Assembly: GCA_905215465.1 (NCBI GenBank)
Contig: CAJMPT010000029.1
Span: 1-20,998, forward strand
Length of the DNA stretch: 20,998 nucleotides
Direction: 5' to 3'
Source of the DNA: an uncultured bacterium
GTDB taxonomy: Bacteria > Actinomycetota > Coriobacteriia > Coriobacteriales > Atopobiaceae
Shown here: positions 1 to 6,622 of the stretch, in pieces
Position numbering within the stretch: the stretch's first letter is position 1
Layout: each line of letters begins with the position of its first letter
Made by a program: the position numbers and the translations under genes
Notes under the pieces: model-generated
The model's input: the letters and a program-made list of their open reading frames with translations, nothing else
What the model was told of the DNA's origin: nothing
The model's database searches: none

Positions 1-777
1 GGCACGAGCCACGTCCGAGATGCTCCCGTTGCCAACGCGCAGCAGGTCGGCGGCCCTGAGCATGCGGAATCGCCGATACCACTCGTGGACCGGCATGCCA
101 AACTCGGCACGGAAGGATTCCTTGAGGACCGTGGGCGAGGTCTGGCAGCGCAGGGCCAGCTCGCCGATGGTGAGCGGGGTCTCCACGTTCTGCCGCATGA
201 GAGCCCGAGCGCAGCGGGCGATCTCGGCACGAGTGGCTGGGCCGCGCTGGGGCCGCAGGCCCTGCCGACGGGCCTCGCAGAGGCAGCGCAGGGCCTCCAC
301 GCAGCGCAGCTTGAGGGCGGCCACGCCCTCCCCGCGCACGCCCACCGCCAGGTCCATGAAGGCCCGGGAGACGGGCGTGCCGGCGGCGTCAAGCGCGGGC
401 CCGACCGCCACGGCGGTGCGCACCAGCTCGGCCAGGTCCACGTCAAAGCCGGCAAGCGTGGCAGCGGCCCCCGGGGCCACGGCGTCCGGGCTGGCCAGAA
501 GGGCTACGCCCTGGAAGGGGTCCTCCTGCGAGCGGACGCGGCACTTCTCGCCGGAAGCCGGAGCCACAAGGGAGAGGACCGCACCACACGAGAGGTCGGT
601 GCCCAAGGCCTCGAGCACCGCACGGCCACGTACGCAGCAGGCGGCCACGAGCGCGCCCTGCGGCCCGCACAGGAGCGACTCCAGGTCGGATGCATTGACC
701 TCGGCCAGCCGCACGCCCGGCATCAGCAACACCCCTGGCAGGGCCGTCGCCGTACGGGTCCTCTGGTCGTGCGTCAT
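1..777 (-). CDS. AraC-family transcriptional regulator, 3' end cut by window
   Basis: The minus frame is open from an ATG at 777 to the window edge (259 codons, no stop), so the C-terminus lies outside. The last 60 or so residues look like the first half of an AraC/XylS DNA-binding domain: a helix with IGELALRCQTSPTVLKESF (about residues 202-220), then FRAEFGMPVHEWYRRFRM and an ISDVARA helix start. The first 190 residues are a poorly conserved sensor region rich in Ala, Val and Leu and resemble no ligand domain I can name. An SD (AGGGAGG) sits 5 bases before the ATG. The direct repeat and dyad upstream could be its own operators. It may control genes beyond the left edge. The family call is firm; the inducer and targets are unknown. 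Confidence 0.85.
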   Translation of the reverse strand, partial: MTHDQRTRTATALPGVLLMPGVRLAEVNASDLESLLCGPQGALVAACCVRGRAVLEALGTDLSCGAVLSLVAPASGEKCRVRSQEDPFQGVALLASPDAVAPGAAATLAGFDVDLAELVRTAVAVGPALDAAGTPVSRAFMDLAVGVRGEGVAALKLRCVEALRCLCEARRQGLRPQRGPATRAEIARCARALMRQNVETPLTIGELALRCQTSPTVLKESFRAEFGMPVHEWYRRFRMLRAADLLRVGNGSISDVARA

Positions 778-803
778 GAAGGCCTCCCTTGCTGGCATTC
801 GCG

Positions 804-935
804 GGTCTTATCCACCGGGCTTGCTCACCGGTCTTATCCGTGTAAAAAGATTGATATTGCCTTCAGCCCCGTTCCTACATGTGGTAGGCAGTTCAAAGAC
901 GTACGCAATCTGTGGTGGTTCGCACTCACCACCAC
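804..935 (-). promoter_or_regulatory. Upstream region of the araC-type gene: 10-bp direct repeat and 8-bp dyad
   Basis: GGTCTTATCC occurs at 804-813 and 830-839, a 26-bp period that puts both copies on nearly the same helix face. Further upstream GTGGTGGT (912-919) and ACCACCAC (928-935) form a perfect dyad with an 8-bp spacer. Direct repeats are typical binding sites of AraC-type proteins, so autoregulation is a reasonable inference. I could not assign a convincing -35/-10 pair. The region 778-1003 holds no credible gene. Confidence 0.35.
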
Positions 936-1003
936 GTCAAAGGGCATCAAACTTTTAACGCGGATAACGCGCGGGCGAGAAGAGCCTCCCGCCCAAAGGC
1001 AGA

Positions 1004-1039
1004 CGCGCCGCCGACGCACGCATCGGCGTCGGCGGCGCG
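1004..1039 (-). terminator. Hairpin terminator after feoB
   Basis: A perfect 14-bp inverted repeat (1004-1017 with 1026-1039, 8-nt loop) lies 24 bp past the feoB stop. It has no strong T-run. A weaker GC-rich hairpin containing a GGCGAGAAG copy (974-982) follows at 971-994. Confidence 0.75.
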
Positions 1040-1062
1040 CCAAGGTACCGAGGGGACTCGCG

Positions 1063-3756
1063 CTAGGCGACGGTCTCGGTCAGGTCAGACAGGATCTTGT
1101 CGTCCTTCTTGTCCCACTTGGGGGTCGGACGGAAGAGCTGGAAGAGCATTGCGGCCAGCAGCACGAAGGCCACGACGGTCCAGAAGCCAAAGTTGCCCAG
1201 GACGAAGAGCTCCCAGAGCTGGTTGATGATCAGGCCGACGCACCAGCCGAAGATGCACTGGTAGCCGATGGCAAACCAGAACCACTTGGCATCGTCCATC
1301 TGGCGACGGATGGTGCCCATGGCGGCAAAGCACGGGGCGTCGAGCATGTTGAAGGCCACGAAGGCGCACATGGCACCGGCGTGCAGCACGCCCTGCGGGT
1401 CGGTGAACATGCCCGCGAAGCCCTGCCACATGGAGACGGAGTTCTCGGTGGCCTCGCCCAGGCCGTAGAGGGCGCCGAAGGTGGAGACCAGGTTCTCCTT
1501 GGCGATGAGGGCGGAGATGGAGGCAGCGGTGGCCTGCCAGGTGTCAGCACCCAGCGGGGCAAAGATGATGCCGAGGAAGCCGCCGATGGCCGCGAGCAGC
1601 GAGTAGTCCATGAAGTCGTCGCCAGCGCCCTCCATGCCGGAGAGGAAGCCGAAGGCGCCGTTGCCGCCGTCCCAGCTGGCGAAGCCGAAGTTGGAGAGGA
1701 ACCACACCACGACGGCCGCGGCGAAGATGATCGTGCCGGCCTTCTTGATGTAGGCGGAGACGCGCTCCCAGACGTGCAGCCACCAGGACTTGATGGTCGG
1801 GAAGTGGTAGTTGGGCAGTTCCATCACGAAGGGAGCGGGCTCGCCCTGGAAGGGCTTGGTCTTCTTGAGCATGATGGCCGAGATGATGATGGCCGCGATG
1901 CCCATGAAGTAGAACATGGGGGCAACCCACCAGGCGTCGGAGCCGCCGATGAGGACACCCATGACCAGGGCGATGATCGGGGTCTTGGCGCCACAGGGGA
2001 TCATGGTGGTGAGCATGGCCGTCATGCGACGGTCCTTCTCGTTCTCGATGGTCTTGGTGGCAAGGACGCCCGGGACGCCGCAGCCGGAGCTGATGAGCAT
2101 CGGGATGAAGGACTTGCCGGACAGGCCAAAGCGACGGAACACGCGATCCATGACGAAGGCGACGCGGGACATGTAGCCGCAGTCCTCAAGGAAGCAGAGA
2201 AGGACGAAGAGGACGAACATCTGCGGGATGAAGCCCAGGACGGAGCCCACGCCGCCAATGATGCCGTCGACCACGAGGGAGGTCACCACGTCGGAGGCGC
2301 CGGCGTCCTCAAGCCAGCCGGTTACGGCGTCGGGGATGGAGGGCACGAAGCCGTCGTAGTCGGCGGGGTCGGGCTCCTCGAGGCTGCCCTCGACGGCAGC
2401 CACAAAGTCGGAGGCGTCGACGGAGTCAATGACCTCGAGCTGCTGGCCAGCCTCCAGGACGGGCTCGCCGTCGGCGTCGACGTTAGTCACGACGACATTG
2501 TCGCCATTCTCGTCGGTCTCGGTGAGCAGGTAGTTGCCGTCCTCGTCGTGCACGGGCACGTCGGTGGCAACGACGTTGGCCTCCTTGGCCTCGTCGGCAA
2601 AGGCCTCGACGGTGGCCATGGCCTCGGCGTCGTCGGCGTCCTCGGAGAGGGCGGCCACGGCGTCGGAGACGTCGCCGGTGTCAAGGCCAGCCTCGTCGGC
2701 CGCGGCGATGAAGCCGTCCACCTGGTCGGCGTAGTTGTTGGAGGCCCAGTCCTCGGCGTCGGCCTCGTACTGCTCCTGGGAGGCGCCGTTCAGGAAGAAG
2801 CCGTCGCCAAAGAGGTTCTCGTTGACCCAGTCGGTGGCGGCGGTGCCCACGGTGGAGATGGAGATGTAGTACACAAGCACCATGACCACGACAAAAATCG
2901 GCAGGCCGAGGATTCGGTTGGTCACGATCTTGTCGATCTTCTCGGACGTGGTGAGCTTCTTGGGGGCCTTCTTGACGCAGGCCTCCATGGTCTGGGCAAT
3001 CCAGTCATAGCGGTCGGAGGTGATGATGGACTCGGAGTCGTCGTCACGAGCCTCCTCGACGGCCTTGATGATGGGCTCGATGGCGGCCAGCTGCTCGGCG
3101 CTAAGGTGCAGCGGGGCGATGGCCTCGGCGTCGCGCTCGAAGACCTTGATGGAGTACCAGCGGCTCAGCTGCTCGTCGCACTGGCCGGAGATGGCCTCGG
3201 CGATCTTGGAGAGGGCAGCCTCGACCTCAGGCGAGAAGCACTTGGCGCCCGTGGTGGGAACGCCCTTCTTGCCTGCCTCGACGGCCTGCTTCACCAGCGC
3301 GTCGACGTTGGTGTTGTGCAGCGCGGAGACCTCCTGGACGGGGCAGCCCAAGCGCTCGGACAGGGCGGCGGCGTCAACCACGTCGCCGCGCTCCTTGAGC
3401 AGGTCGCACATGTTGAGGCCCACGACGACGGGGCGGCCGGCCTCGAGCAGCTGCGTGGTCAGATAGAGGTTGCGCTCCAGGTTGGTGACGTCAACGAGGT
3501 CGATCAGGGCGTCGGGGCGCTCGTTGACCACGTAGTCGCGGGAGACGACCTCCTCGGGGGTGTACGGGGAGAGGGAGTAGATGCCGGGAAGGTCGACGAA
3601 GGTGACGTCCTTGTCGGCGCGCCAGACGGCCTGCTTCTTCTCGACGGTGACGCCAGGCCAGTTGCCGACGTAGCCGTTCGAGCCGGTCAGCTCGTTGAAG
3701 AGCGTGGTCTTGCCGCAGTTGGGGTTGCCGGCCAGACCGATGAACGTGTTTGCCAT
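1063..3756 (-). CDS. feoB: Ferrous iron transporter FeoB with acidic extracytoplasmic insertion
   Basis: This is a GTP-dependent inner-membrane Fe(II) importer of 897 aa. The G-protein domain shows G1 GNPNCGKT (10-17), G3 DLPG (55-58) and G4 NMCD (115-118). The first membrane segment is near 284-303, and the Gate cores include SGCGVPGVLATKTIENEKD and ELPNYHF. Start: the ATG at 3756 gives MANTFIGLAG and has AAAGG about 7 bases upstream; an in-frame extension to 3813 lacks the family N-terminus. Oddity: about residues 320-480, between the first membrane segment and LVVDGIIGGVGSVLGFIPQ, form an Asp/Glu/Ala-rich stretch far longer than the usual loop. This accounts for a length well above the roughly 770 aa of E. 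coli FeoB. It follows two feoA genes in the same direction, so it is part of a feo operon. Confidence 0.97.
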   Translation of the reverse strand: MANTFIGLAGNPNCGKTTLFNELTGSNGYVGNWPGVTVEKKQAVWRADKDVTFVDLPGIYSLSPYTPEEVVSRDYVVNERPDALIDLVDVTNLERNLYLTTQLLEAGRPVVVGLNMCDLLKERGDVVDAAALSERLGCPVQEVSALHNTNVDALVKQAVEAGKKGVPTTGAKCFSPEVEAALSKIAEAISGQCDEQLSRWYSIKVFERDAEAIAPLHLSAEQLAAIEPIIKAVEEARDDDSESIITSDRYDWIAQTMEACVKKAPKKLTTSEKIDKIVTNRILGLPIFVVVMVLVYYISISTVGTAATDWVNENLFGDGFFLNGASQEQYEADAEDWASNNYADQVDGFIAAADEAGLDTGDVSDAVAALSEDADDAEAMATVEAFADEAKEANVVATDVPVHDEDGNYLLTETDENGDNVVVTNVDADGEPVLEAGQQLEVIDSVDASDFVAAVEGSLEEPDPADYDGFVPSIPDAVTGWLEDAGASDVVTSLVVDGIIGGVGSVLGFIPQMFVLFVLLCFLEDCGYMSRVAFVMDRVFRRFGLSGKSFIPMLISSGCGVPGVLATKTIENEKDRRMTAMLTTMIPCGAKTPIIALVMGVLIGGSDAWWVAPMFYFMGIAAIIISAIMLKKTKPFQGEPAPFVMELPNYHFPTIKSWWLHVWERVSAYIKKAGTIIFAAAVVVWFLSNFGFASWDGGNGAFGFLSGMEGAGDDFMDYSLLAAIGGFLGIIFAPLGADTWQATAASISALIAKENLVSTFGALYGLGEATENSVSMWQGFAGMFTDPQGVLHAGAMCAFVAFNMLDAPCFAAMGTIRRQMDDAKWFWFAIGYQCIFGWCVGLIINQLWELFVLGNFGFWTVVAFVLLAAMLFQLFRPTPKWDKKDDKILSDLTETVA

Positions 3757-3857
3757 TCCTTGCCTTTCTTGATCGCACTTCTTGGGGCTGCGGGCGAGCC
3801 GCTCATATGCCACCGCGTGGGTCCCAATAGTTAGATGAAGGTAACTCGCTCGCCCTT

Positions 3858-3888
3858 AAAAACGGGGCATGCGAACCTCGCAGGCCCC
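3858..3888 (-). terminator. Intrinsic terminator between feoA (proximal) and feoB
   Basis: On the minus strand an 11-position stem (3864-3874 with 3878-3888, one mismatch, 3-nt loop) is followed by GTTTTT. It lies just after the feoA stop and before feoB, so it would cut transcription into feoB unless read through. Confidence 0.75.
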
Positions 3889-3891
3889 GAG

Positions 3892-4131
3892 CTACTCGCC
3901 GGTCCTGACGTCGGTGACCTCGACGCTTGCCGCCTCATCGCGACGGATGGAGAGCTCGTAGCCGCGGACGGTGAGCTCGATGGGATCACCAAGCGGGGCG
4001 ACCTTCTTCACGTAGACGCTGGTGCCCTTGGTCAGGCCCATGTCCATGATGCGGCGCTTGAGGGCACCCGTGCCGTTGAGCTTGGCCACGGTGGCGCTCT
4101 CCCCCACCTTCACGTCCTTCAGAGTTGCCAT
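3892..4131 (-). CDS. feoA: FeoA-domain protein (feoB-proximal)
   Basis: This is a 79-aa cytoplasmic SH3-like FeoA protein, thought in this family to assist or regulate FeoB. The visible family pattern is TVAKLNGTGALKRRIMDMG, then LTKGTSVYVKKVAPLGDPIEL and TVRGYELSIRRDEAASVEV. The length is normal for the family. The ATG at 4131 is preceded by AAAGGG at good spacing, and a GGCGAGAAG copy (minus strand, 4143-4151) sits just 5' of that SD. It is the second of two feoA genes and is separated from feoB by a terminator. Confidence in the family is high; how the two FeoA proteins divide the work is unknown. Confidence 0.93.
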   Translation of the reverse strand: MATLKDVKVGESATVAKLNGTGALKRRIMDMGLTKGTSVYVKKVAPLGDPIELTVRGYELSIRRDEAASVEVTDVRTGE

Positions 4132-4175
4132 CAGATCCCTTTCTTCTCGCCGGCGTCGTCGTGCCGGCAAACTGC

Positions 4176-4204
4176 AAAAGCGCAGGAGCGTGGGGCTCCC
4201 GCGC
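4176..4204 (-). terminator. Intrinsic terminator between the two feoA genes
   Basis: On the minus strand a 10-bp stem with one G-U pair (4195-4204 with 4180-4189, loop 4190-4194) is followed by TTTT. A second dyad GCCGGC (4149-4154 / 4163-4168) lies between it and the next SD. Confidence 0.7.
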
Positions 4205-4237
4205 TGAACGACCCGCCGCAAGCGGCGAAGTTGAACC

Positions 4238-4534
4238 CTAGAGGGTCACCATGACGTGAGAGGACATGGTGCGGTTGAGCGCCAGACGGGCGCCCTTGAC
4301 GCTGACGATGCAGTCGCCGTTGACGCGCGAGATGACCTTGACCTCGGCGCCCTCAACAAAGCCAAGCTCGGCGAGGTGCTGGCGCAGCTCCGCGCCGCCG
4401 CGAATCTTTGCCACGCGGGCGGTCTCGTCCTCGCCCACCATGCCGAGCGGAAGCTGGCCGCCCACGTGGGCGGGAGCCTGAGCGGACGCGGCCTGCGCGC
4501 CAAGGCCCTGCAGGGCCGCTGCCTCAGATGCCAT
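4238..4534 (-). CDS. feoA: FeoA-domain protein (operon-first)
   Basis: This 98-aa protein has a FeoA domain at about residues 28-98: LGMVGEDETARVAKIRGG, AELRQHLAELGFVEGAEV, then VISRVNGDCIVSVKGARLAL. The first 27 residues (Ala/Gln-rich) are an extra N-terminal segment not found in a minimal FeoA. The ATG at 4534 has a strong GAGGAGG SD. It is the first gene of the feo set and lies directly downstream of the promoter/operator candidate at 4619-4650. It differs clearly in sequence from the second FeoA, so the pair is not a recent duplication. Confidence 0.92.
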   Translation of the reverse strand: MASEAAALQGLGAQAASAQAPAHVGGQLPLGMVGEDETARVAKIRGGAELRQHLAELGFVEGAEVKVISRVNGDCIVSVKGARLALNRTMSSHVMVTL

Positions 4535-4618
4535 TGCTGCCTCCTCTGTTGCCGCCTGGCGGCAGTTTTGAGCCGTCCGCCGGCCATAAGTTGGTGCCTG
4601 TTAACTTGTAAGCCGCCA

Positions 4619-4650
4619 AGTAAGATACGACTTACTCCAAACGGACGCAA
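4619..4650 (-). promoter_or_regulatory. Candidate feo promoter with overlapping dyad operator
   Basis: Minus strand: TTGCGT (4645-4650), 17-bp spacer, TATCTT (4622-4627). A perfect dyad AGTAAG/CTTACT with a 6-bp spacer (4619-4636) covers the -10 exactly, as a repressor site would. AT-rich GTTAAC/CTAAC half-sites lie around it (about 4600-4690). These recall, but do not match well, DtxR/IdeR-type iron boxes. An iron-responsive repressor is inferred, not shown. Confidence 0.5.
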
Positions 4651-4759
4651 TAGTTAACCGAGGTTTCAGTCAACTTTGCCTAACTTTTTGTGCGGCGAGA
4701 AGATCGTGGGGGCTGTGGCGCCGCGGCGGGCCCGACGACGGCGGCCGGGCGGGATGCCG

Positions 4760-4795
4760 TCGAGCCGCAGGCACGCCTCGAGCCGCAGGCACGCC
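4760..4795. repeat. Exact 18-bp tandem duplication
   Basis: TCGAGCCGCAGGCACGCC occurs at 4760-4777 and again at 4778-4795. It directly precedes the palindromic repeat element. No function is visible. Confidence 0.85.
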
Positions 4796-4800
4796 CCCGC

Positions 4801-4906
4801 GCCACAAATTCGAGGGTATGGCACAAAATCCCTGCCATACCCTCATATTCGTGGCTCTTTTGCCCAAAAGCGGGCGTTTTCTCTGCCCTACCCTGGTATT
4901 TGTGGC
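4801..4906 (+). repeat. 106-bp palindromic intergenic element, copy 1
   Basis: Left arm 4801-4823 and right arm 4833-4855 (20 of 23 positions complementary) include a perfect 12-bp core, GAGGGTATGGCA / TGCCATACCCTC. After a 28-bp spacer a third arm copy follows at 4884-4906 (TGCCCTACCC...TTTGTGGC). The element begins with GCCACAAAT and ends with ATTTGTGGC. The copy at 8837-8942 is its reverse complement, with the same 23-9-23-28-23 layout; the flanks differ. It is probably a MITE- or REP-like mobile repeat, or a structured RNA. Confidence 0.85.
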
Positions 4907-4957
4907 GCCCGGCGCCAGAGTCCGGCGCCAAAGCCCGGCGGCGGCGCGGACGGCCGG

Positions 4958-5131
4958 CTACTTGGCAGCGGCCTTGGCCACGGCCTTGGTCGGACGGCCC
5001 TTGGCGTCCAGAAGCGAGCGCTGCTGCGGGATGGCCGCGTAGCGCGGGCACATGATGACCTCGACGGTGGTGGTCTGCTTGCACTTGCACTGGCAGCTCT
5101 CGCAGAGATGGTTGACTTGCTCGTCCGCCAT
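4958..5131 (-). CDS. Small cysteine-rich protein, 57 aa
   Basis: The protein starts MADEQVNHLCESCQCKCK, continues TTTVEVIMCPRYAAIPQQ, and ends in a basic, Ala/Lys-rich tail (TKAVAKAAAK). The four cysteines at residues 10, 13, 15 and 17 plus Cys28 suggest metal binding (Zn or Fe-S), but the spacing is not that of a standard zinc ribbon. The start is secured by a strong SD (GGGGAGGG) before the ATG at 5131. It stands alone between a tRNA terminator and the repeat element. It reads as a real gene because SD, codon use and cysteine spacing all fit. I do not recognise a family. Confidence 0.75.
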   Translation of the reverse strand: MADEQVNHLCESCQCKCKQTTTVEVIMCPRYAAIPQQRSLLDAKGRPTKAVAKAAAK

Positions 5132-5166
5132 GGGCCCTCCCCTCGGCTCGTCCGATCGGCGCGTTC

Positions 5167-5200
5167 AAAAAACAAGCCCGAAGACCTGGGGCCTTCGGAC
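5167..5200 (-). terminator. Intrinsic terminator after tRNA-Thr
   Basis: Minus strand: an 8-bp stem with one G-U pair (5193-5200 with 5176-5183, 9-nt loop) followed by TTGTTTTTT. It lies 13 bp past the tRNA CCA end. Confidence 0.85.
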
Positions 5201-5212
5201 TCGATAATTCAC

Positions 5213-5288
5213 TGGAGCCGGCAATCGGACTCGAACCGATGACCCCCGCTTTACGAGAGCGGTGCTCTACCAACTGAGCTATGCCGGC
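5213..5288 (-). tRNA. tRNA-Thr (anticodon CGU)
   Basis: The 76-nt cloverleaf is complete: acceptor GCCGGCA/TGCCGGC, D stem GCTC/GAGC with loop AGTTGGTA, anticodon stem CCGCT/AGCGG with loop CTCGTAA (anticodon CGT), variable GGGTC, T stem ATCGG/CCGAT with TTCGAGT, then T and a genome-encoded CCA. It decodes ACG, a common threonine codon in high-GC genomes. It has its own promoter and terminator, so it is a single-gene transcript. Confidence 0.97.
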
Positions 5289-5300
5289 GTGCGGAATCCA

Positions 5301-5329
5301 ACATTACAGAAAGTCGCCCCCAGATTCAA
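5301..5329 (-). promoter_or_regulatory. Promoter of tRNA-Thr, inside an inverted repeat
   Basis: Minus strand: TTGAAT (5324-5329), 17-bp spacer, TAATGT (5301-5306), 13 bp before the tRNA 5' end. A perfect 8-bp dyad GAAAGTCG/CGACTTTC (5309-5316 / 5333-5340) encloses the -35. It could be the terminator hairpin of the gene ending at 5359 or an operator. Confidence 0.6.
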
Positions 5330-5358
5330 GTACGACTTTCCCGCTGGCGAGAAGCGAG

Positions 5359-6562
5359 CTACCTTCCCTTCCCCGATCCAAAGTCATCCCAAGAGATGGC
5401 GGTTCCCACGAGGGAATTGTCGCTCCATCCTGCGACCACCACATCGGCGCGACCGTCCGCATATGACCCAAGCTCATAATCGGCCGTAGGGAACACGAGT
5501 CCCTCGTCAGAAACGTAGTAGTAGGTGCTTCCCGGGATGACCCACTTCACGTCACCATAGCTCTTGGGAGCCGTCAAGCACCGTTCTCTCATTGAGTCGT
5601 AGTCCACGGGAAGGGTGTCAGAGGGCTTCAGGTGATTGTCGGCGTAGATTGCAACGGCGGTGATAACCTTTGCCTTGAGCTGCTCCCCGCTCAAGCCAAA
5701 GAGCGTGAGGGCGTCCACAGTGTCGCCGGTCTTGAGGTCAAAGACGACGCCGCACACCGTTGACTCGCCATGCGCCCCAAAGGCCGTTTCGTATCGGTAG
5801 TCCCTCAGGCACACGATGGAGTCGTCCATGTAAGAGACGCTCACCCTTCGTATCCTGCAGGCAGAGAAGTAGGCATCGCTCCCTTGATTCTGGGTTTGAT
5901 AGGCTTCGATCGTGTCGGCAACGGCAGACGTGTGGCTGACGTCCTGGTCTATCGAGGACTTGATGGCCGCGTTGATCTTGTCGATTGCCTCCTGGTTGCC
6001 GCCATCCGTGGTGATCACCGGATACTCATACTCGGTGTCGTTCCTCTCGCCCGGAGAAGCGAGTGGGTCGATGGGAACCGAGACCGCGGCCGTGGCCTTC
6101 TCGTAGGAATAGGTCGGCGCCGGTGCAGGTTCCTCTACCTGGGGCTCCGCAGCCGGCTGAGCCTCAGCCTCATCGGTGGCCTCGGGCTCCTCGACCTGAT
6201 CGGCCTCCTGCGGCTCCGCAGGCTCCTCTTCCTCGATGGCCTGCTCCTGTGCCACGTGCTGCCGCAGGTTTGGCTCGATGACGCTCTTGTAGAACATGAA
6301 GGCAGCAAAGGCCACGCCAGCCGCAGCAAGGATGCAAGCGATGAGCACGACGAAGTTGGGGACAAGGACCTCGCCAACCCTGCGCCTTCCCCCGGATGAA
6401 GCTGGCCAGGGAGCCCGTCTTGACCTCAGGCTCGGCATTCGCTTCAGGGGCCTGGGCCTCGGCGAGATTGCCAGACTCGGTCGGAAGGACAAGGCTCGTT
6501 CCGCAGGAGGAGCAGAACTTGGAGCCCTCCCTGACCCTCGACCCACACTGCGGACAAAACAT
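5359..6562 (-). pseudogene. Zinc-ribbon membrane protein with DUF3298-like domain, +1 frameshift
   Basis: The ATG at 6562 (SD AAAGGA) opens MFCPQCGSRVREGSKFCSSC, a two-CxxC zinc ribbon. Reading stays in that frame to about FIRGK, then must shift to continue with VPNFVVLIACILAAAGVAFA (a membrane segment), an acidic Glu/Pro/Ala linker and an extracytoplasmic domain. That domain resembles DUF3298/RsiV (VFDLKTGDTVDALTLFGLSG; GLVFPTADYELGSYADG). The span is 1204 nt, one base over a multiple of three, and removing one G from the five-G run (CCCCC on plus, 6389-6393) restores a 400-aa protein resembling the intact neighbour. It may be a true lesion, a slippery or phase-variable tract, or a sequencing error. 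It is the last of three tandem paralogues. Confidence 0.8.
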
Positions 6563-6583
6563 CAAAGCATCCTTTCAAGATGA

Positions 6584-6615
6584 GGGGCTGACCGGGACGG
6601 CTCCCGGTCAGCCCC
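6584..6615 (-). terminator. Strong hairpin between the second and third zinc-ribbon genes
   Basis: A perfect 14-bp stem (6584-6597 with 6602-6615) with a 4-nt loop sits 7 bp after the stop of the middle gene and 22 bp before the next ATG. It has no T-run, so it may terminate or attenuate. Confidence 0.65.
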
Positions 6616-6622
6616 AGAAGAG

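Noticed and set aside
85..3834. Very long plus-strand open frame opposite araC and feoB
   Set aside because: It is a high-GC antisense shadow: Gly/His/Asp/Glu-rich with no domain, and it crosses two well-supported genes, a terminator and a promoter region.
4680..5273. 197-codon minus frame across tRNA-Thr and the repeat element
   Set aside because: It runs through the tRNA, its terminator and the 57-aa gene in another frame; no SD and no family resemblance.
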